A stretch of 64,000 bases of DNA from an uncultured Desulfofustis sp. (GCA_905479735.1 CAJQNS010000072.1:1-64000), one strand, 5' to 3'; shown: positions 1 through 9,048, counted from the first letter of the stretch. Notes: a model not told the origin generated them from the letters alone. Numbers and translations: made by a program.

Positions 1-1028
1 AGATTTTCGGCTCCAATGAAATTCAGCTCACTGCGTTCAGCTTCGGTGGTGCCGGCACGGACCGGACCTCCCATATATTTCTGAGCTGCCTGCAGGGCAT
101 TGTCCTTGTCACTGGTAGTGATTACCACCTGATCGGCGAAAGCGTTTGCAGCGCTGAGCCGTTCGAGAAACACGTCGATTTCCACATCAGCGGCAGCAAA
201 AATCACCGCACCTATGCGGAATTCTTTTTTTAACTGCTCGGTATCCAGGTGGGCGAATCTGCGACGCAGTTCAGCGAGCGCCTTCGAGGCGACCCGGCCC
301 CCGGCACTGTAGGAGAGAATATTTATTTTTTTAGCATTGGTCTGTTGGGCAAGCAGAATGATTACCTCAGTCAACCCTGTGCTTGAGTCACGCGCTCTTT
401 TCACGTCGGTGCCGAAAAGATAGCTGAGAATGTTCTGGTGCGACGGCCAGGCGTAAGCAACGCTGACGAAATCTCTGCCGGCGAAATGTTCGACCTCGGC
501 GGTCAGGACCGCGGCATTGGTGAAATCGACCTTGGTGCCGTGTATGTAGACCATGATTTCCTTATCCACCACTTTGGCAAGCTCGTTATTTATCTGTTTG
601 AAGAAATCCTTCAGTTCAGCGGGGATCTGCTTGCCCTGGATATTGTCCGACTGGGGGAGCACGGCCGTCTCCTCTGTTTGTTCCAGTGAGATGAGGATGG
701 GTTCGGACCGCTGCGCCGATAAGGATGATCGGTGAAGTGTCTCCCAATCGGTGTTCTGGCCACCCATTCTGACCGTTGCCGAACCGAAGCGAAGCATCTC
801 AGAGATACTGTTTGAATAGGGCGTAGAGGAGCCCGCCCCCGAGGGGGTACGATTGGTGGCATAATATATCGTCGATTGGGGGTTTTTCAGTTCTTCGGGA
901 AGATGGGCGAAGGGGTCGAGAGGGGAATCCACATAGAGTATCGGCGTCTGCATCAGGTCGTAGGTGAGGGGAGCCGCACAGCCCGTTGCCAGCAGGCAGG
1001 AAATGATAAGATAGACAAGGCTTCTCAT
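1..1028 (-). CDS. DUF900-type alpha/beta hydrolase lipoprotein (3' end outside window)
   Basis: The frame stays open from an ATG at 1028 to the window edge, so the C-terminus is missing. The N-terminus MRSLVYLIISCLLATGCAAP is a lipoprotein signal peptide with the lipid-anchored Cys at residue 17, suggesting an envelope location. The central sequence has the hydrolase pattern IMVYIHGTKVDF (oxyanion strand) followed by INILSYSAGGRVASKAL, where S of SYSAGG is the predicted nucleophile. It ends in FRIGAVIFAAADVEIDVFLE, typical of the DUF900 esterase/lipase-like family. Substrate unknown. It lies upstream of nothing else on this strand; the secreted protein at 1124-2293 is on the same strand, 95 bp upstream. 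The family call is from memory of motifs; the fold is fairly certain. Confidence 0.8.
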   Translation of the reverse strand, partial: MRSLVYLIISCLLATGCAAPLTYDLMQTPILYVDSPLDPFAHLPEELKNPQSTIYYATNRTPSGAGSSTPYSNSISEMLRFGSATVRMGGQNTDWETLHRSSLSAQRSEPILISLEQTEETAVLPQSDNIQGKQIPAELKDFFKQINNELAKVVDKEIMVYIHGTKVDFTNAAVLTAEVEHFAGRDFVSVAYAWPSHQNILSYLFGTDVKRARDSSTGLTEVIILLAQQTNAKKINILSYSAGGRVASKALAELRRRFAHLDTEQLKKEFRIGAVIFAAADVEIDVFLERLSAANAFADQVVITTSDKDNALQAAQKYMGGPVRAGTTEAERSELNFIGAEN

Positions 1029-1123
1029 GATGTAAGTCGGGAAAACTGAGTCTCCAAAGGGGTATGCACAGTGGTTACCTGAAGCAAGCAAAACCCGGCT
1101 GGTGGCAGATCAGCATAGATCCT

Positions 1124-2293
1124 CTAGCCCCGGTCGTGTCTTGAGGGCCCCACACCAGCGGTTTCCGAGCTTCTATCTCCTATTTGAGTTTTGATGTATT
1201 CCAACAACAGGATGCGAATCATTTCCTCGCTGCTCATCTGCTCGAGATACTCACCGGAAGCCACGCTGCTGATAAAGGAGGAGGGGCAGGTTCCGGCATC
1301 TTCAGTGCTGCTGATCAGATCCAGATAGGGGGTGACCAGATGGCGCAGCTCTTCTGCGTCTTTTTCCTTCAGCTCCAAGTGTTTATCAACGATCTCTGCA
1401 ACCTCCGGCAGATCCGGAGATTCCAGCACACCTTTGAGATCCGCGGCAAAACGTTTGATGCCGCCCAGTATATGGTATGACTTGACCATATTGATCTTCT
1501 GCCAGCCGGCGTTGAGCCACTTGAAAATTCCTAATTTGATCGTTTTGGTGACCGGATCAGGAATATAAATAATCACCGAATAGGCTCCATACATATAACT
1601 GTCAACCCAGCCGAGCCCCATCTTGTTGAGCCCGGTTTTTTCCGAGTAGAGATAATCCCAGTTTCCGTCTTCACCGACGATGCAGCCTCTTCTGCCGATA
1701 TCCGAGATCTGATCCTGGAGGGTTACCGATATCATGATTGGGGCAGAAGATCCGGGCAGCAAGGAAACCAGTCTGACTTGGCTGTACGAGTAGTAACTGC
1801 CGGTGTTGGTGTCGGGAGTGATGGTTTCGCTCTCCTGGCCGCGCAGAGAAATAGTCGTTCCCGTTTCTTCAGCTGCATCGATCAGACGGCGAAGTTCTTT
1901 GTCGATCTCCGGGGTGATCCATTGATGGCTCTGCAGCGAAGAAGGCCTGGTGATATAGGCGGGCATATCAGGATTGTATAAGTAATCAAGCAGATCAGCA
2001 AAGGATCTGTCGATCTCAAAAGTGTGAAGTACTCCTTTCATGCCGTTTCGTTCTTTCAACTTCAGGCTGGTATCACTTGGTGTGGTAACGACAAAATCGG
2101 TCAGGGCTGCTACCTGAGCCGGATTAATCTCTTCTCCAGATTCGATCAGCGAAGAGAGGTACTCGAGTTCCTGGTATACCTGGTCTGATACCTGGTCTGA
2201 TACCTGGTGCTGATCCTGGCTAAAGGAAGGGCCGGTCGCTGCCAGTAAAAAAGCCAGGTTGGTGATGAAAATCGTCAACCATCTTATTGTCAT
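1124..2293 (-). CDS. hypothetical secreted protein, 389 aa
   Basis: I do not recognise the family. The ATG at 2293 gives a clear Sec signal peptide (MTIRWLTIFITNLAFLLAAT, ending near TGPSFSQ), so the protein is probably periplasmic. Just after the signal there is a short in-frame tandem repeat, DQVSDQVSDQVYQ, encoded by three copies of a 12-bp unit at about 2173-2213. The middle part (about residues 150-260) is rich in beta-strand-like Tyr/Ser/Gly segments; the C-terminal third is acidic and helical. There is no obvious catalytic motif and no Cys pattern. It is on the same strand as the lipoprotein hydrolase at 1-1028 and may be co-transcribed with it. Real gene: long, codon use like its neighbours, plausible signal peptide. 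Confidence 0.75.
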   Translation of the reverse strand: MTIRWLTIFITNLAFLLAATGPSFSQDQHQVSDQVSDQVYQELEYLSSLIESGEEINPAQVAALTDFVVTTPSDTSLKLKERNGMKGVLHTFEIDRSFADLLDYLYNPDMPAYITRPSSLQSHQWITPEIDKELRRLIDAAEETGTTISLRGQESETITPDTNTGSYYSYSQVRLVSLLPGSSAPIMISVTLQDQISDIGRRGCIVGEDGNWDYLYSEKTGLNKMGLGWVDSYMYGAYSVIIYIPDPVTKTIKLGIFKWLNAGWQKINMVKSYHILGGIKRFAADLKGVLESPDLPEVAEIVDKHLELKEKDAEELRHLVTPYLDLISSTEDAGTCPSSFISSVASGEYLEQMSSEEMIRILLLEYIKTQIGDRSSETAGVGPSRHDRG

Positions 2294-2604
2294 ATCGATA
2301 TGCCTGGTAAGTAATTGATTTGTTAATCAATTTGTAGATTAAGGATGTTTCCGCGGATGTTAGCACATTAACTCCTATCTTTTTGGTGGCAATAAAAATG
2401 TTAACAGGATGGCTGAATCTTCTCAAACCTTCTTCTTCTATCTTGCCCATTGGCGGCACCGCATTCACAGACGTAAGTTCACTAGAGGAATTGTAGCGGA
2501 TACGAAATTTATTACAGAAAACTATTGGCTGCGAGTGATTACTATATGTTGATAGATCTCATCAAGCCGTACTGGGCTGTACTCCTAATCCTGAATGGAG
2601 GTGC
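2294..2604. other. intergenic region between divergent genes
   Basis: About 310 bp between the divergent secreted-protein gene and ggt. It must contain both promoters, but I see no convincing -35/-10 pair. It is AT-rich near 2310-2345. A short minus-strand frame (2220-2468) overlapping the signal peptide region is not gene-like. Confidence 0.6.
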
Positions 2605-4344
2605 ATGTTGTCTACAATAGTCTCTTTTTTGCGTTACAGGGCTGCGGCAGTCATTCTGGGCGGAATGATGCTGTTTCTGGACCAGACAGCCAATTCAGCT
2701 GCCATCATCGAGGGTGAACGGATGCATCCGGTCGAAGCCAGGAACGGGATGGCCGTCACCAGTCATTTTCTCGCCACCCGATCTGCCCTGGAGGTACTTG
2801 AACAGGGAGGCAACGCCATTGACGCGGCGGCAACGGCAGCTTTTTCCCTGGCCGTAACCCAGCCAAGATCGGGCAATATAGGCGGCGGCGGTTTTATGCT
2901 GATTTCATCGGAACAAAAGGGTGAGGTGATTGCCATCGATTATCGTGAGAAAGCTCCATCAGGAGCGGCTGTTGACATGTTTCTCGATGAAAGTGGGGAG
3001 GTCGACACCAATCGTTCACGCTTTTCCCACCTGGCAGCCGGTGTTCCCGGAACAGTTGCGGGCCTCGCCCTGGCTCTCGAAACGTACGGAACCATCTCTC
3101 TGAAGCAGGCGCTGGCCCCTGCGATCGCCTTGGCCGAGGAAGGCTTTGTCGTTACCCCACGATTCAGCCAAGGGCTCAAGGCGGCAGAAAAGCGCTTAAA
3201 GAAATGGGAATCATCCAGGAAAATCTTTTATAAAGCCGACGGTGGCTACTATGAACCTGGCGATCGCTTTGTGCAGAAGGAGCTGGCCGAGACCTTAAAA
3301 CGGATAGCAGCCAATGGGGTTAGAGAATTCTATGAGGGGAAGACCGCCGAACTGCTGGTTGCCGAAATGAAACGACATGGCGGGCTGATTTCCATGGCCG
3401 ATATGAAAAGCTACGAGCCGTTAATCAGGGCCCCTGTGCAGGGATTGTATCGGGGATACGATATCTATTCAATGTCGCCGCCAAGTTCCGGCGGAGCCCA
3501 TATCGTGCAGATCCTCAACATCCTGGAGGGCTACGATATCGGTGGTTCCGGGCACAACTCCGCCCGGACCATTCATCTCATGGCTGAGGCAATGAAGCGG
3601 GCCTACGCAGACCGCTCCAAATATCTTGGCGATGAGGATTTCGTAAAAGTTCCGCTTGAGGGGATTACCTCTAAAAAATATGCGTCTGAATTGGCCAAGG
3701 GAATCGATATAGAAGAGGCTGCGGTCAGCCAGACCATCGCACCGGGTGAGCCTCAACCCTACGAGTCCGATGAGACCACCCACTTCTCCATAGTCGACCG
3801 CTACGGCAACGCTGTATCCAACACCTATACCATCAACTTCAGTTACGGATCGGGAATAGTGGTTGATGGTGCCGGCTTCCTGCTCAACAATGAGATGGAT
3901 GATTTCTCCTCTAAACCCGGTGCTCCCAATGCCTACGGACTTATCGGGGGAGAGGCCAACAAGGTTGAGCCGAACAAACGGATGCTGAGCTCGATGTCAC
4001 CGACGATCGTTAAAAAAGACGGAAAAAACTTCCTGGTGACGGGCAGCCCGGGAGGCTCACGAATCATTACCACTACGCTGCAGGTGATCATGAACGTTAT
4101 CGACCACGGGTTAAATATTAAGAGTGCGGTGGCCGCCCCCCGGATCCATCATCAGTGGCTCCCGGATGAGCTGCGCGTGGAGGAGGGGCTGAGCCCGGAT
4201 ACGATAAAAATCCTCAAGGACATGGGGCACAATGTTGTCCGTAAATCATCCATGGGAGCGATTCAATCGATCATGGTTGTTGATGGAATGGTGTACGGCG
4301 CAGCCGATCCTCGCAGGTCAACCGCATTGGCAGCGGGGATGTAG
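2605..4344 (+). CDS. ggt: gamma-glutamyltransferase (glutathione hydrolase)
   Basis: 579 aa, the usual length for bacterial GGT. It cleaves or transfers the gamma-glutamyl group of glutathione and related peptides, normally in the periplasm after autocatalytic cleavage into two subunits. Visible features: N-terminal hydrophobic signal (about residues 1-32); the GGNAIDAAATAAFSLAVTQP block; and DETTHFSIVDRYGNAVSNTY, in which Thr391 is the expected autoprocessing site and nucleophile. Downstream are GSGIVVDGAGFLLNNEMDDF and TGSPGGSRIITTTLQV, the oxyanion and substrate-binding loops. ATG at 2605 is preceded by GGAGGTG at 2597. Stand-alone transcription unit; a glutathione synthetase and a glutaredoxin occur elsewhere in the window. 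Confidence 0.95.
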   Translation: MLSTIVSFLRYRAAAVILGGMMLFLDQTANSAAIIEGERMHPVEARNGMAVTSHFLATRSALEVLEQGGNAIDAAATAAFSLAVTQPRSGNIGGGGFMLISSEQKGEVIAIDYREKAPSGAAVDMFLDESGEVDTNRSRFSHLAAGVPGTVAGLALALETYGTISLKQALAPAIALAEEGFVVTPRFSQGLKAAEKRLKKWESSRKIFYKADGGYYEPGDRFVQKELAETLKRIAANGVREFYEGKTAELLVAEMKRHGGLISMADMKSYEPLIRAPVQGLYRGYDIYSMSPPSSGGAHIVQILNILEGYDIGGSGHNSARTIHLMAEAMKRAYADRSKYLGDEDFVKVPLEGITSKKYASELAKGIDIEEAAVSQTIAPGEPQPYESDETTHFSIVDRYGNAVSNTYTINFSYGSGIVVDGAGFLLNNEMDDFSSKPGAPNAYGLIGGEANKVEPNKRMLSSMSPTIVKKDGKNFLVTGSPGGSRIITTTLQVIMNVIDHGLNIKSAVAAPRIHHQWLPDELRVEEGLSPDTIKILKDMGHNVVRKSSMGAIQSIMVVDGMVYGAADPRRSTALAAGM

Positions 4345-4569
4345 CCGGTGATTGACAAAATAGTGTCAGAGGCGCCGCAGTTGAGCTTCAGCTGAACCCT
4401 TGGTGCAGGAAAGCGGGCAGTAAATTGCGAGTGTAGACCAGTTCAGAAAAACTGCCCGATCCTCAGGGAGCGTATAGATTATCGTCGTTTACATCTTATG
4501 ATGTGCAGGAAGGTTGAAATTTGAACTCTAAATCACACACTATGCGCTATTCAACAAAGGCTTGACCAG

Positions 4570-5718
4570 ATGAAACCTGTATCTAAACGATTGACTACCC
4601 AGAGTGTACAGATCGGAGTGGGGCACGACGATCAAACCGGAGGCATCAGCTTCCCTATCTATCCCAGTGCCACTTATCGGCATCCCGGCGTTGGCCAAAG
4701 CACCGGATACGACTATACCCGTTCCGGGAATCCCACTCGTGAAGTTCTGGAAGATGCACTCGCCAAACTTGAGGGAGGCGCCCGAGGTTTGGTTTTCTCT
4801 TCCGGGATGGCGGCGTTGACGACTCTTTTGCTGCATTTCTCAAGCGGCGATCATCTGCTGGTTTCTGAAGATCTCTACGGAGGGACTTATCGACTACTTG
4901 AGCAGGTTTTCACCAAGTTCGATGTCAGAGCATCTTATGTTGATACCACCTCCACCACTGCTGTAGAGGCAGCCCTACTGCCTCAGACCAAAGCACTGAT
5001 GATTGAAACCCCAGGCAATCCCCTGCTTGGCATATCAGATATCAGTGCGCTTGCAGAGATCTGCAAGTCGGCACGAATTCTTTTTATCGTCGATAACACA
5101 TTCTTGACACCAGTGTTGCAGCGCCCTCTTGAACTGGGTGCAGATGTGGTTGTCCATTCCGCCACCAAATATCTGGGTGGCCACAGTGATCTTTGTGCCG
5201 GGGTATTGGTGTCAAAAGACATCGAGCTGGGAGAGCAATTATATTTCCTCCAAAACTCGACCGGCGCAGTGCTGCCGCCTCAGGATTGCTGGTTGTTGAT
5301 ACGCAGCTTGAAGACCCTCCCGCTGCGAATGGAACGGCACTCCGCCAGCGCCCTGCAGATAGCAACATGGCTGCAGAACCATTCGGCAGTTGAGAGGGTA
5401 TACTACCCAGGGTTGCCCGAACATTTTGGCCACGCTCTGTTTCAGCAGCAGGCAGAAGGTTTTGGCGGCATGCTTTCCTTCCGTGTCAGAAGCCCGCATT
5501 TAGCAGTGCAACTTCTGGATAGATTACGACTGATTTCGTTTGCCGAGAGTCTCGGTGGAGTTGAAACGCTGATCACCCTGCCTGCAGTGCAGACACATAG
5601 CGACATCCCTGCCGCGGATCTAAAGCGTTTGGGGATCTGCAATAGCTTGTTACGATTGTCGGTGGGGCTGGAAGAGCCTGAAGACATCATCGCCGATCTG
5701 AATCAGGCGCTGGCCTGA
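4570..5718 (+). CDS. PLP-dependent cystathionine gamma-synthase/beta-lyase family enzyme
   Basis: 382 aa, full length for the Cys/Met metabolism PLP family. Characteristic motifs: YDYTRSGNPTREVLEDALAK, the VDNTFLTPVLQRPLELGAD segment, and VVHSATKYLGGHSDL, in which Lys200 should form the Schiff base with pyridoxal phosphate. The C-terminal SLGGVETLITLPAVQTHSDI is typical. The family includes cystathionine gamma-synthase, beta-lyase, gamma-lyase and O-acetylhomoserine sulfhydrylase; sequence alone does not let me choose, so no gene symbol is given. Cytoplasmic, homotetramer in known members. The 225 bp upstream shows no SAM riboswitch that I can recognise. Flanked by ggt, with no sign of a shared operon. 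Confidence 0.9.
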   Translation: MKPVSKRLTTQSVQIGVGHDDQTGGISFPIYPSATYRHPGVGQSTGYDYTRSGNPTREVLEDALAKLEGGARGLVFSSGMAALTTLLLHFSSGDHLLVSEDLYGGTYRLLEQVFTKFDVRASYVDTTSTTAVEAALLPQTKALMIETPGNPLLGISDISALAEICKSARILFIVDNTFLTPVLQRPLELGADVVVHSATKYLGGHSDLCAGVLVSKDIELGEQLYFLQNSTGAVLPPQDCWLLIRSLKTLPLRMERHSASALQIATWLQNHSAVERVYYPGLPEHFGHALFQQQAEGFGGMLSFRVRSPHLAVQLLDRLRLISFAESLGGVETLITLPAVQTHSDIPAADLKRLGICNSLLRLSVGLEEPEDIIADLNQALA

Positions 5719-6014
5719 GCCCCCAAATCCCATTCGAATCGAAATGTTTAGCTGGCTATTTGAGCCCGCGCGAATGTGATCGAATTGAGATAATAACCCA
5801 CGACAATCCATCTACTTGATTTAAAATTTGTAGGTTGGGAAATTTCCTGGTAATCTCGGTCCTATTCAAAATTGATCGGGATCAAGGATCGTCCTGCCTA
5901 TCTGTGGTCTATCTGGTCTGATATGTCTCGAGTCTATTGGCGAATACATTGATTGCATATCAATCTACATCGGGTAGATTGGTTTTTCTTACTAATTCTA
6001 ACAAAGGTGATTTT

Positions 6015-6278
6015 TTGCAAACGGTAGTAAAAAAATGGTTTCGTGAGAAAGACTATGGCTTCCTCGAAAACGGACAAGGGCCAGACATAAAGGTGAGTAA
6101 GGCAGATCTTGTTAACTGTCAATTCCTGAAGATTGGAGCAACCGTAGAGTTTGAGTGCCACCCGGATAACCAGGGTCTGATGGCTAAAAAGGTCAAACTT
6201 CTAAGTCAGAAAAAATTTAAAAACTCAAGAAATAGAAACCCTGGCGGCAAGAAATCTCCTTTTGGTGTGATGACCTAG
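6015..6278 (+). CDS. cold-shock-domain protein
   Basis: 87 aa from a TTG start. The core VKKWFREKDYGFLENGQGPD is a variant of the cold-shock RNP1 strand (KWFNxxKGFGFI), followed by a beta-barrel continuation ending GLMAKKVKLL and a basic tail (KKFKNSRNRNPGGKK). It is likely a nucleic-acid-binding RNA chaperone. Start choice: TTG at 6015 lies 4 nt after AAAGGTGA (6003-6010), a good ribosome binding site. The frame is also open upstream to a TTG at 5937, but those extra 26 residues do not resemble the family. The long AT-rich leader is consistent with cold-shock 5' UTRs but I cannot show regulation. Confidence 0.75.
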   Translation: MQTVVKKWFREKDYGFLENGQGPDIKVSKADLVNCQFLKIGATVEFECHPDNQGLMAKKVKLLSQKKFKNSRNRNPGGKKSPFGVMT

Positions 6279-6673
6279 ATCCTACATTTTTTGAAGTCTG
6301 TAATTGCGATCTTTGAATCGCAGCCCCAACCACCGGGTACAGCTTTTTCCAGCATGTCCAATTTCTGCCCCAACATATATTTGTTTCAGCTTAAGCCTTG
6401 AATTTACAGGGACAGTCTTAACCCCAGCGTACTTCAGGGAAAGGTTGTGTAAGCGGCTGGCACTATAGCTAATTTTTTGTGCGGCAGTTTTTTATTCCAG
6501 CTCAATGTCAAAAGCCTGAAAGTTTACTTTATCCTCTCAGTCTGTCGTCGCCGAGAAACGATTGAGAGTAGTTCACCCGCCCGTTTAAGCCTGCCGCCAT
6601 CCCCGTTTCGATAGAAAATAACAGGACGGAGAATCAGTTGCAGGGACGCTGTTCGAGCATGGATAGGCAGGTC
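6279..6673. other. intergenic, no recognised feature
   Basis: About 395 bp between convergent genes (cold-shock protein and MFS carrier). No open frame of substance, no hairpin with a clean T-tract, and no repeat shared with the rest of the window. Confidence 0.6.
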
Positions 6674-7900
6674 TTATTTGAGTGGTTTTAATAGATAAAG
6701 TATCCCCAAGCTGCAGGTACTGATAATGATGAAGGCCAAAAACGCGGGAGCATAGCTTCCTGTCATATCGAAAAGCTGACCAGTGAAAATTGGCCCTATT
6801 GCCCCTCCAGTTGTTCCAAAGCAGACGACAATACCAAGAATAGTGCCATGGGCCTTGATGCCAAAGATTTCAGCCACAATCGGCGATACTGCGGTAAATA
6901 TGCCCCCGTGAGCCAAACCGTAGATAAAGGCAAAGAGGAAAAGCATCCAAAGTGTCTCGGCAATCTGCAGCCACAGTAGTGAGATGATCAAAAGCAGTAG
7001 ACAGGCACCCATGATTGCCCTGCTGCCATATCGATCGATGGCCAGGCCAGAAATAAATCGACCTAGCATGCTCACCCCCCCGATCGTTGACAGAACTCCT
7101 GCCGCCTGGCCGGCAGACAAACCGATATCACGAGCATGCGGTACAATGTGAATGATGATGCTTATCAGGCAGAAAATAACCAGGAAGTTGACAATGCAAA
7201 GATTCCAGAACTGATAGGTCTTTCTTGTTTTTTCAAAGCTTAAGCTCCTGGATTCATCCGGGTCAATCTGTCGCCCCGAGGTTGTATCTCCTCTGCTCGC
7301 ACGCTGAAATTCATCAGGGTCTCTTTTGAGAATCTGGGCCACGCCGAATAGTATTAGGGATGCTGCCACACCGATGATGAGATAAGTATGTCGCCAGCCT
7401 ACCAAGCCGATGAGAAAACTGGCGATCAGCGGTATAGTGAATTGACCTGCACCTGTTCCAACCTTAACAAGGCCGGTCATCGCCCCCCTTCTGAGAGAAA
7501 ACCAGCGGGCTATGGTGGTGAGGGCAATAACATCAATTGAACTCAAGCCAATGCCAAGCAGAACACCATAAAAAATATAGAGTTGCAGGACCGAATTGAG
7601 CTGGGACATCAACATAAGCCCCGCTCCGAAAAAGAGAGAAGTGACTGACATCAATAATCGAGGCCCATACCGGTCATTAAGGCGGCCAATCAGCATGCCG
7701 ACAAAACCCATCATAAAAAATGCCAAAGACGAGGCCCCAGAAATAGTAGCTCTCGACCAATGAAACTCTGACATCAGTGCATTAAAGAAAACACCGTAAG
7801 CCACGTAAGAGCCAATCCCCACAGCCTGGATCGTAAAGCAGGCCGCGAATATGGTATATCCATATGATTTTATTGTGGTGTTACTATCGCGTATCATCAC
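6674..7900 (-). CDS. MFS transporter, monocarboxylate/oxalate-formate antiporter type
   Basis: 408 aa with about 12 hydrophobic segments and a central hydrophilic loop (about residues 195-225, RDPDEFQRASRGDTTSGRQ). The N-terminal half carries GMLIGRLNDRYGPRLLM, the MFS motif A between helices 2 and 3, and the second half a matching GRFISGLAIDRYGSRAIMG. The pattern YVAYGVFFNALMSEFHWSRATISGASSL resembles the OFA/monocarboxylate carriers. Substrate unknown, presumably an organic anion. The first codon at 7900 is GTG followed directly by ATG at 7897; either could start translation. It is divergent from the riboswitch-controlled gene at 8502. Confidence 0.88.
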   Translation of the reverse strand: MMIRDSNTTIKSYGYTIFAACFTIQAVGIGSYVAYGVFFNALMSEFHWSRATISGASSLAFFMMGFVGMLIGRLNDRYGPRLLMSVTSLFFGAGLMLMSQLNSVLQLYIFYGVLLGIGLSSIDVIALTTIARWFSLRRGAMTGLVKVGTGAGQFTIPLIASFLIGLVGWRHTYLIIGVAASLILFGVAQILKRDPDEFQRASRGDTTSGRQIDPDESRSLSFEKTRKTYQFWNLCIVNFLVIFCLISIIIHIVPHARDIGLSAGQAAGVLSTIGGVSMLGRFISGLAIDRYGSRAIMGACLLLLIISLLWLQIAETLWMLFLFAFIYGLAHGGIFTAVSPIVAEIFGIKAHGTILGIVVCFGTTGGAIGPIFTGQLFDMTGSYAPAFLAFIIISTCSLGILYLLKPLK

Positions 7901-8249
7901 TGTCCAAGACCATCAAAACCTCAATCAATAGAGAGCAAATCAAGTACAACTGTCCTGCTGTTGCATTTGCACCCGTACATATCGAAGTGGCAGGTTTTCG
8001 ACTGGGAAATCCACCTTGTTGTTCACTATATAAATAATTGCCCATTCGAACCTCAGTTAAATTTAGAATTTTGCAAACAGCCGCAGGCGATGCCGAGTGC
8101 AATAGTTCCTTTATACTTCTTTCGGAATTCATAAGAGACTGGCGCTGAGGCTCAAAAAAGTCTCTTTTTCAATATTTTATATGGACCTGGGTGCCACATG
8201 GTTCCATTGACTTGGTTCCGATAAATTTAATAAAATTAAGTAGGAACAA
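7901..8249. other. intergenic region upstream of riboswitch
   Basis: About 350 bp between the divergent MFS gene and the c-di-GMP riboswitch. It holds a minus-strand frame (7884-8132, 82 aa) that overlaps the MFS start and has no recognisable domain; I do not call it. The promoter for the riboswitch transcript must lie here, probably in the AT-rich part near 8160-8245. Confidence 0.5.
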
Positions 8250-8326
8250 ATTGAAACGAGACAAAGCCAAACTTGTTGAGAAACAGGGACGGAAAGCCAC
8301 GGATCTGAGTAGACAGCCGGGTTGCC
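8250..8326 (+). promoter_or_regulatory. cyclic-di-GMP-I (GEMM) riboswitch aptamer
   Basis: The sequence matches the GEMM-I core in order: GCCAAACUUGUU (5' side of the tetraloop helix), a GNRA loop GAGA at 8277-8280, AACAGGGACGGAAAGCC (8281-8297), then CACGGAUCU, a short variable hairpin (UCU...AGA) and AGCCGGGUUGCC at 8315-8326. The Vibrio Vc2 aptamer has the equivalent blocks GGCAAACC, GAAA, GGGACGCAAAGCC and GGGGUUACC. The 3' strand of the aptamer is also the 5' arm of the adjacent terminator, so ligand binding should block termination (an ON switch). That direction is inference. It controls the gene at 8502-8990. Confidence 0.88.
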
Positions 8327-8356
8327 TATAATATGGCAACCCGGCTTCTTATTCTA
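8315..8356 (+). terminator. riboswitch expression platform: intrinsic terminator
   Basis: Perfect 12-bp stem: AGCCGGGTTGCC (8315-8326) and GGCAACCCGGCT (8335-8346) around an 8-nt AT loop, followed by TCTTATTCT. The 5' arm is the last segment of the c-di-GMP aptamer, so the two structures exclude each other. Confidence 0.85.
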
Positions 8357-8501
8357 AGGATACCATTAAGAGGATGTTTCTGATGCCATTAATCCCACCG
8401 GAGGATTCACGGCATGGTAGGTGGTTGGTTTGCAAGGGTATTCTTGGGTCGCGAAGCAATCTCGAAACCTTCTGGTGGGTACACCCATAGGAGGATGGAT
8501 T

Positions 8502-8990
8502 ATGTATATCAAACAGTCGGAATTGTTGTGGGGGTTGGATAATCATTTCATCAAAGAGTTTATTGACTCTGCCATGAAAAAAACCTACCCGGAAGGGTAT
8601 AAGTTGTTCGATGCAGGAGATCCCGCCGAATATTTCTACATTTTGAGGAGGGGATCCATTCGCTTGAGCGTGGGCGAGGAGGACAAGACCACCTATATCG
8701 TCGAGCATGGGGGAGAAGCTTTTGGCTGGTCAGGTCTTGTCGGCATGCCGAAATACTCAGCATCAGCTGAATGTGTGAAGGAATCCACGGTTTTGATCTT
8801 CGCTAAAGACTTTGTCCAAAGCGTCGCCGATGTCGATCCGGAAAACGGCATGAGATTTTACAGAAGGTTGGCACGCATGCTTGGCAAGAGACTTATTTAC
8901 AGCTACGGCGTTGAAATGGAAGGAGTGACTGATGATTTACACTATAGTTTTGAAACAGAGGAAACACCAAAGTCGCTTCAGCCTGCCTAA
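8502..8990 (+). CDS. stand-alone cyclic-nucleotide-binding-domain protein under c-di-GMP riboswitch
   Basis: 162 aa, one CRP-type beta-barrel domain and no DNA-binding helix-turn-helix. Diagnostic segments: YPEGYKLFDAGDPAEYFYIL, RRGSIRLSVGEE and HGGEAFGWSGLVGMPKYSAS, then ECVKESTVLIFAKDFV and a C-terminal helix. In cAMP-binding members the phosphate pocket reads roughly GE...PRxAT; here it reads PKYSAS, so the usual Arg is not in place and the ligand may not be cAMP. ATG at 8502 follows AGGAGG (8489-8494); the same frame is open upstream to 8421 but without a site. The leader carries a cyclic-di-GMP riboswitch, so synthesis should respond to c-di-GMP. Role unknown: perhaps a ligand-sensing regulatory subunit. 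Confidence 0.88.
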   Translation: MYIKQSELLWGLDNHFIKEFIDSAMKKTYPEGYKLFDAGDPAEYFYILRRGSIRLSVGEEDKTTYIVEHGGEAFGWSGLVGMPKYSASAECVKESTVLIFAKDFVQSVADVDPENGMRFYRRLARMLGKRLIYSYGVEMEGVTDDLHYSFETEETPKSLQPA

Positions 8991-9005
8991 ACAAACACGC
9001 TAAAC

Positions 9006-9048
9006 AGAGGGGTGATAGCAAATTGCGGTTGTCACCCTTCTGTCATTT
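9006..9048 (+). terminator. possible terminator after cNMP-binding-domain gene
   Basis: A 10-bp stem (9006-9015 with 9032-9041, one G-U pair) around a 16-nt loop, 15 bp after the stop codon. The following GTCATTT is a poor T-tract, so termination strength is doubtful. Confidence 0.4.

Noticed and set aside
4345-4569. SAM riboswitch ahead of the trans-sulfuration gene
   Set aside because: I could not find the conserved core of any SAM riboswitch class.
5937-6014. N-terminal extension of the cold-shock protein
   Set aside because: The extra residues do not fit the family and TTG 6015 has a clear ribosome binding site.
7884-8132. 82-aa minus-strand frame before the MFS gene
   Set aside because: Overlaps the MFS start, no domain, no ribosome site; composition looks random.
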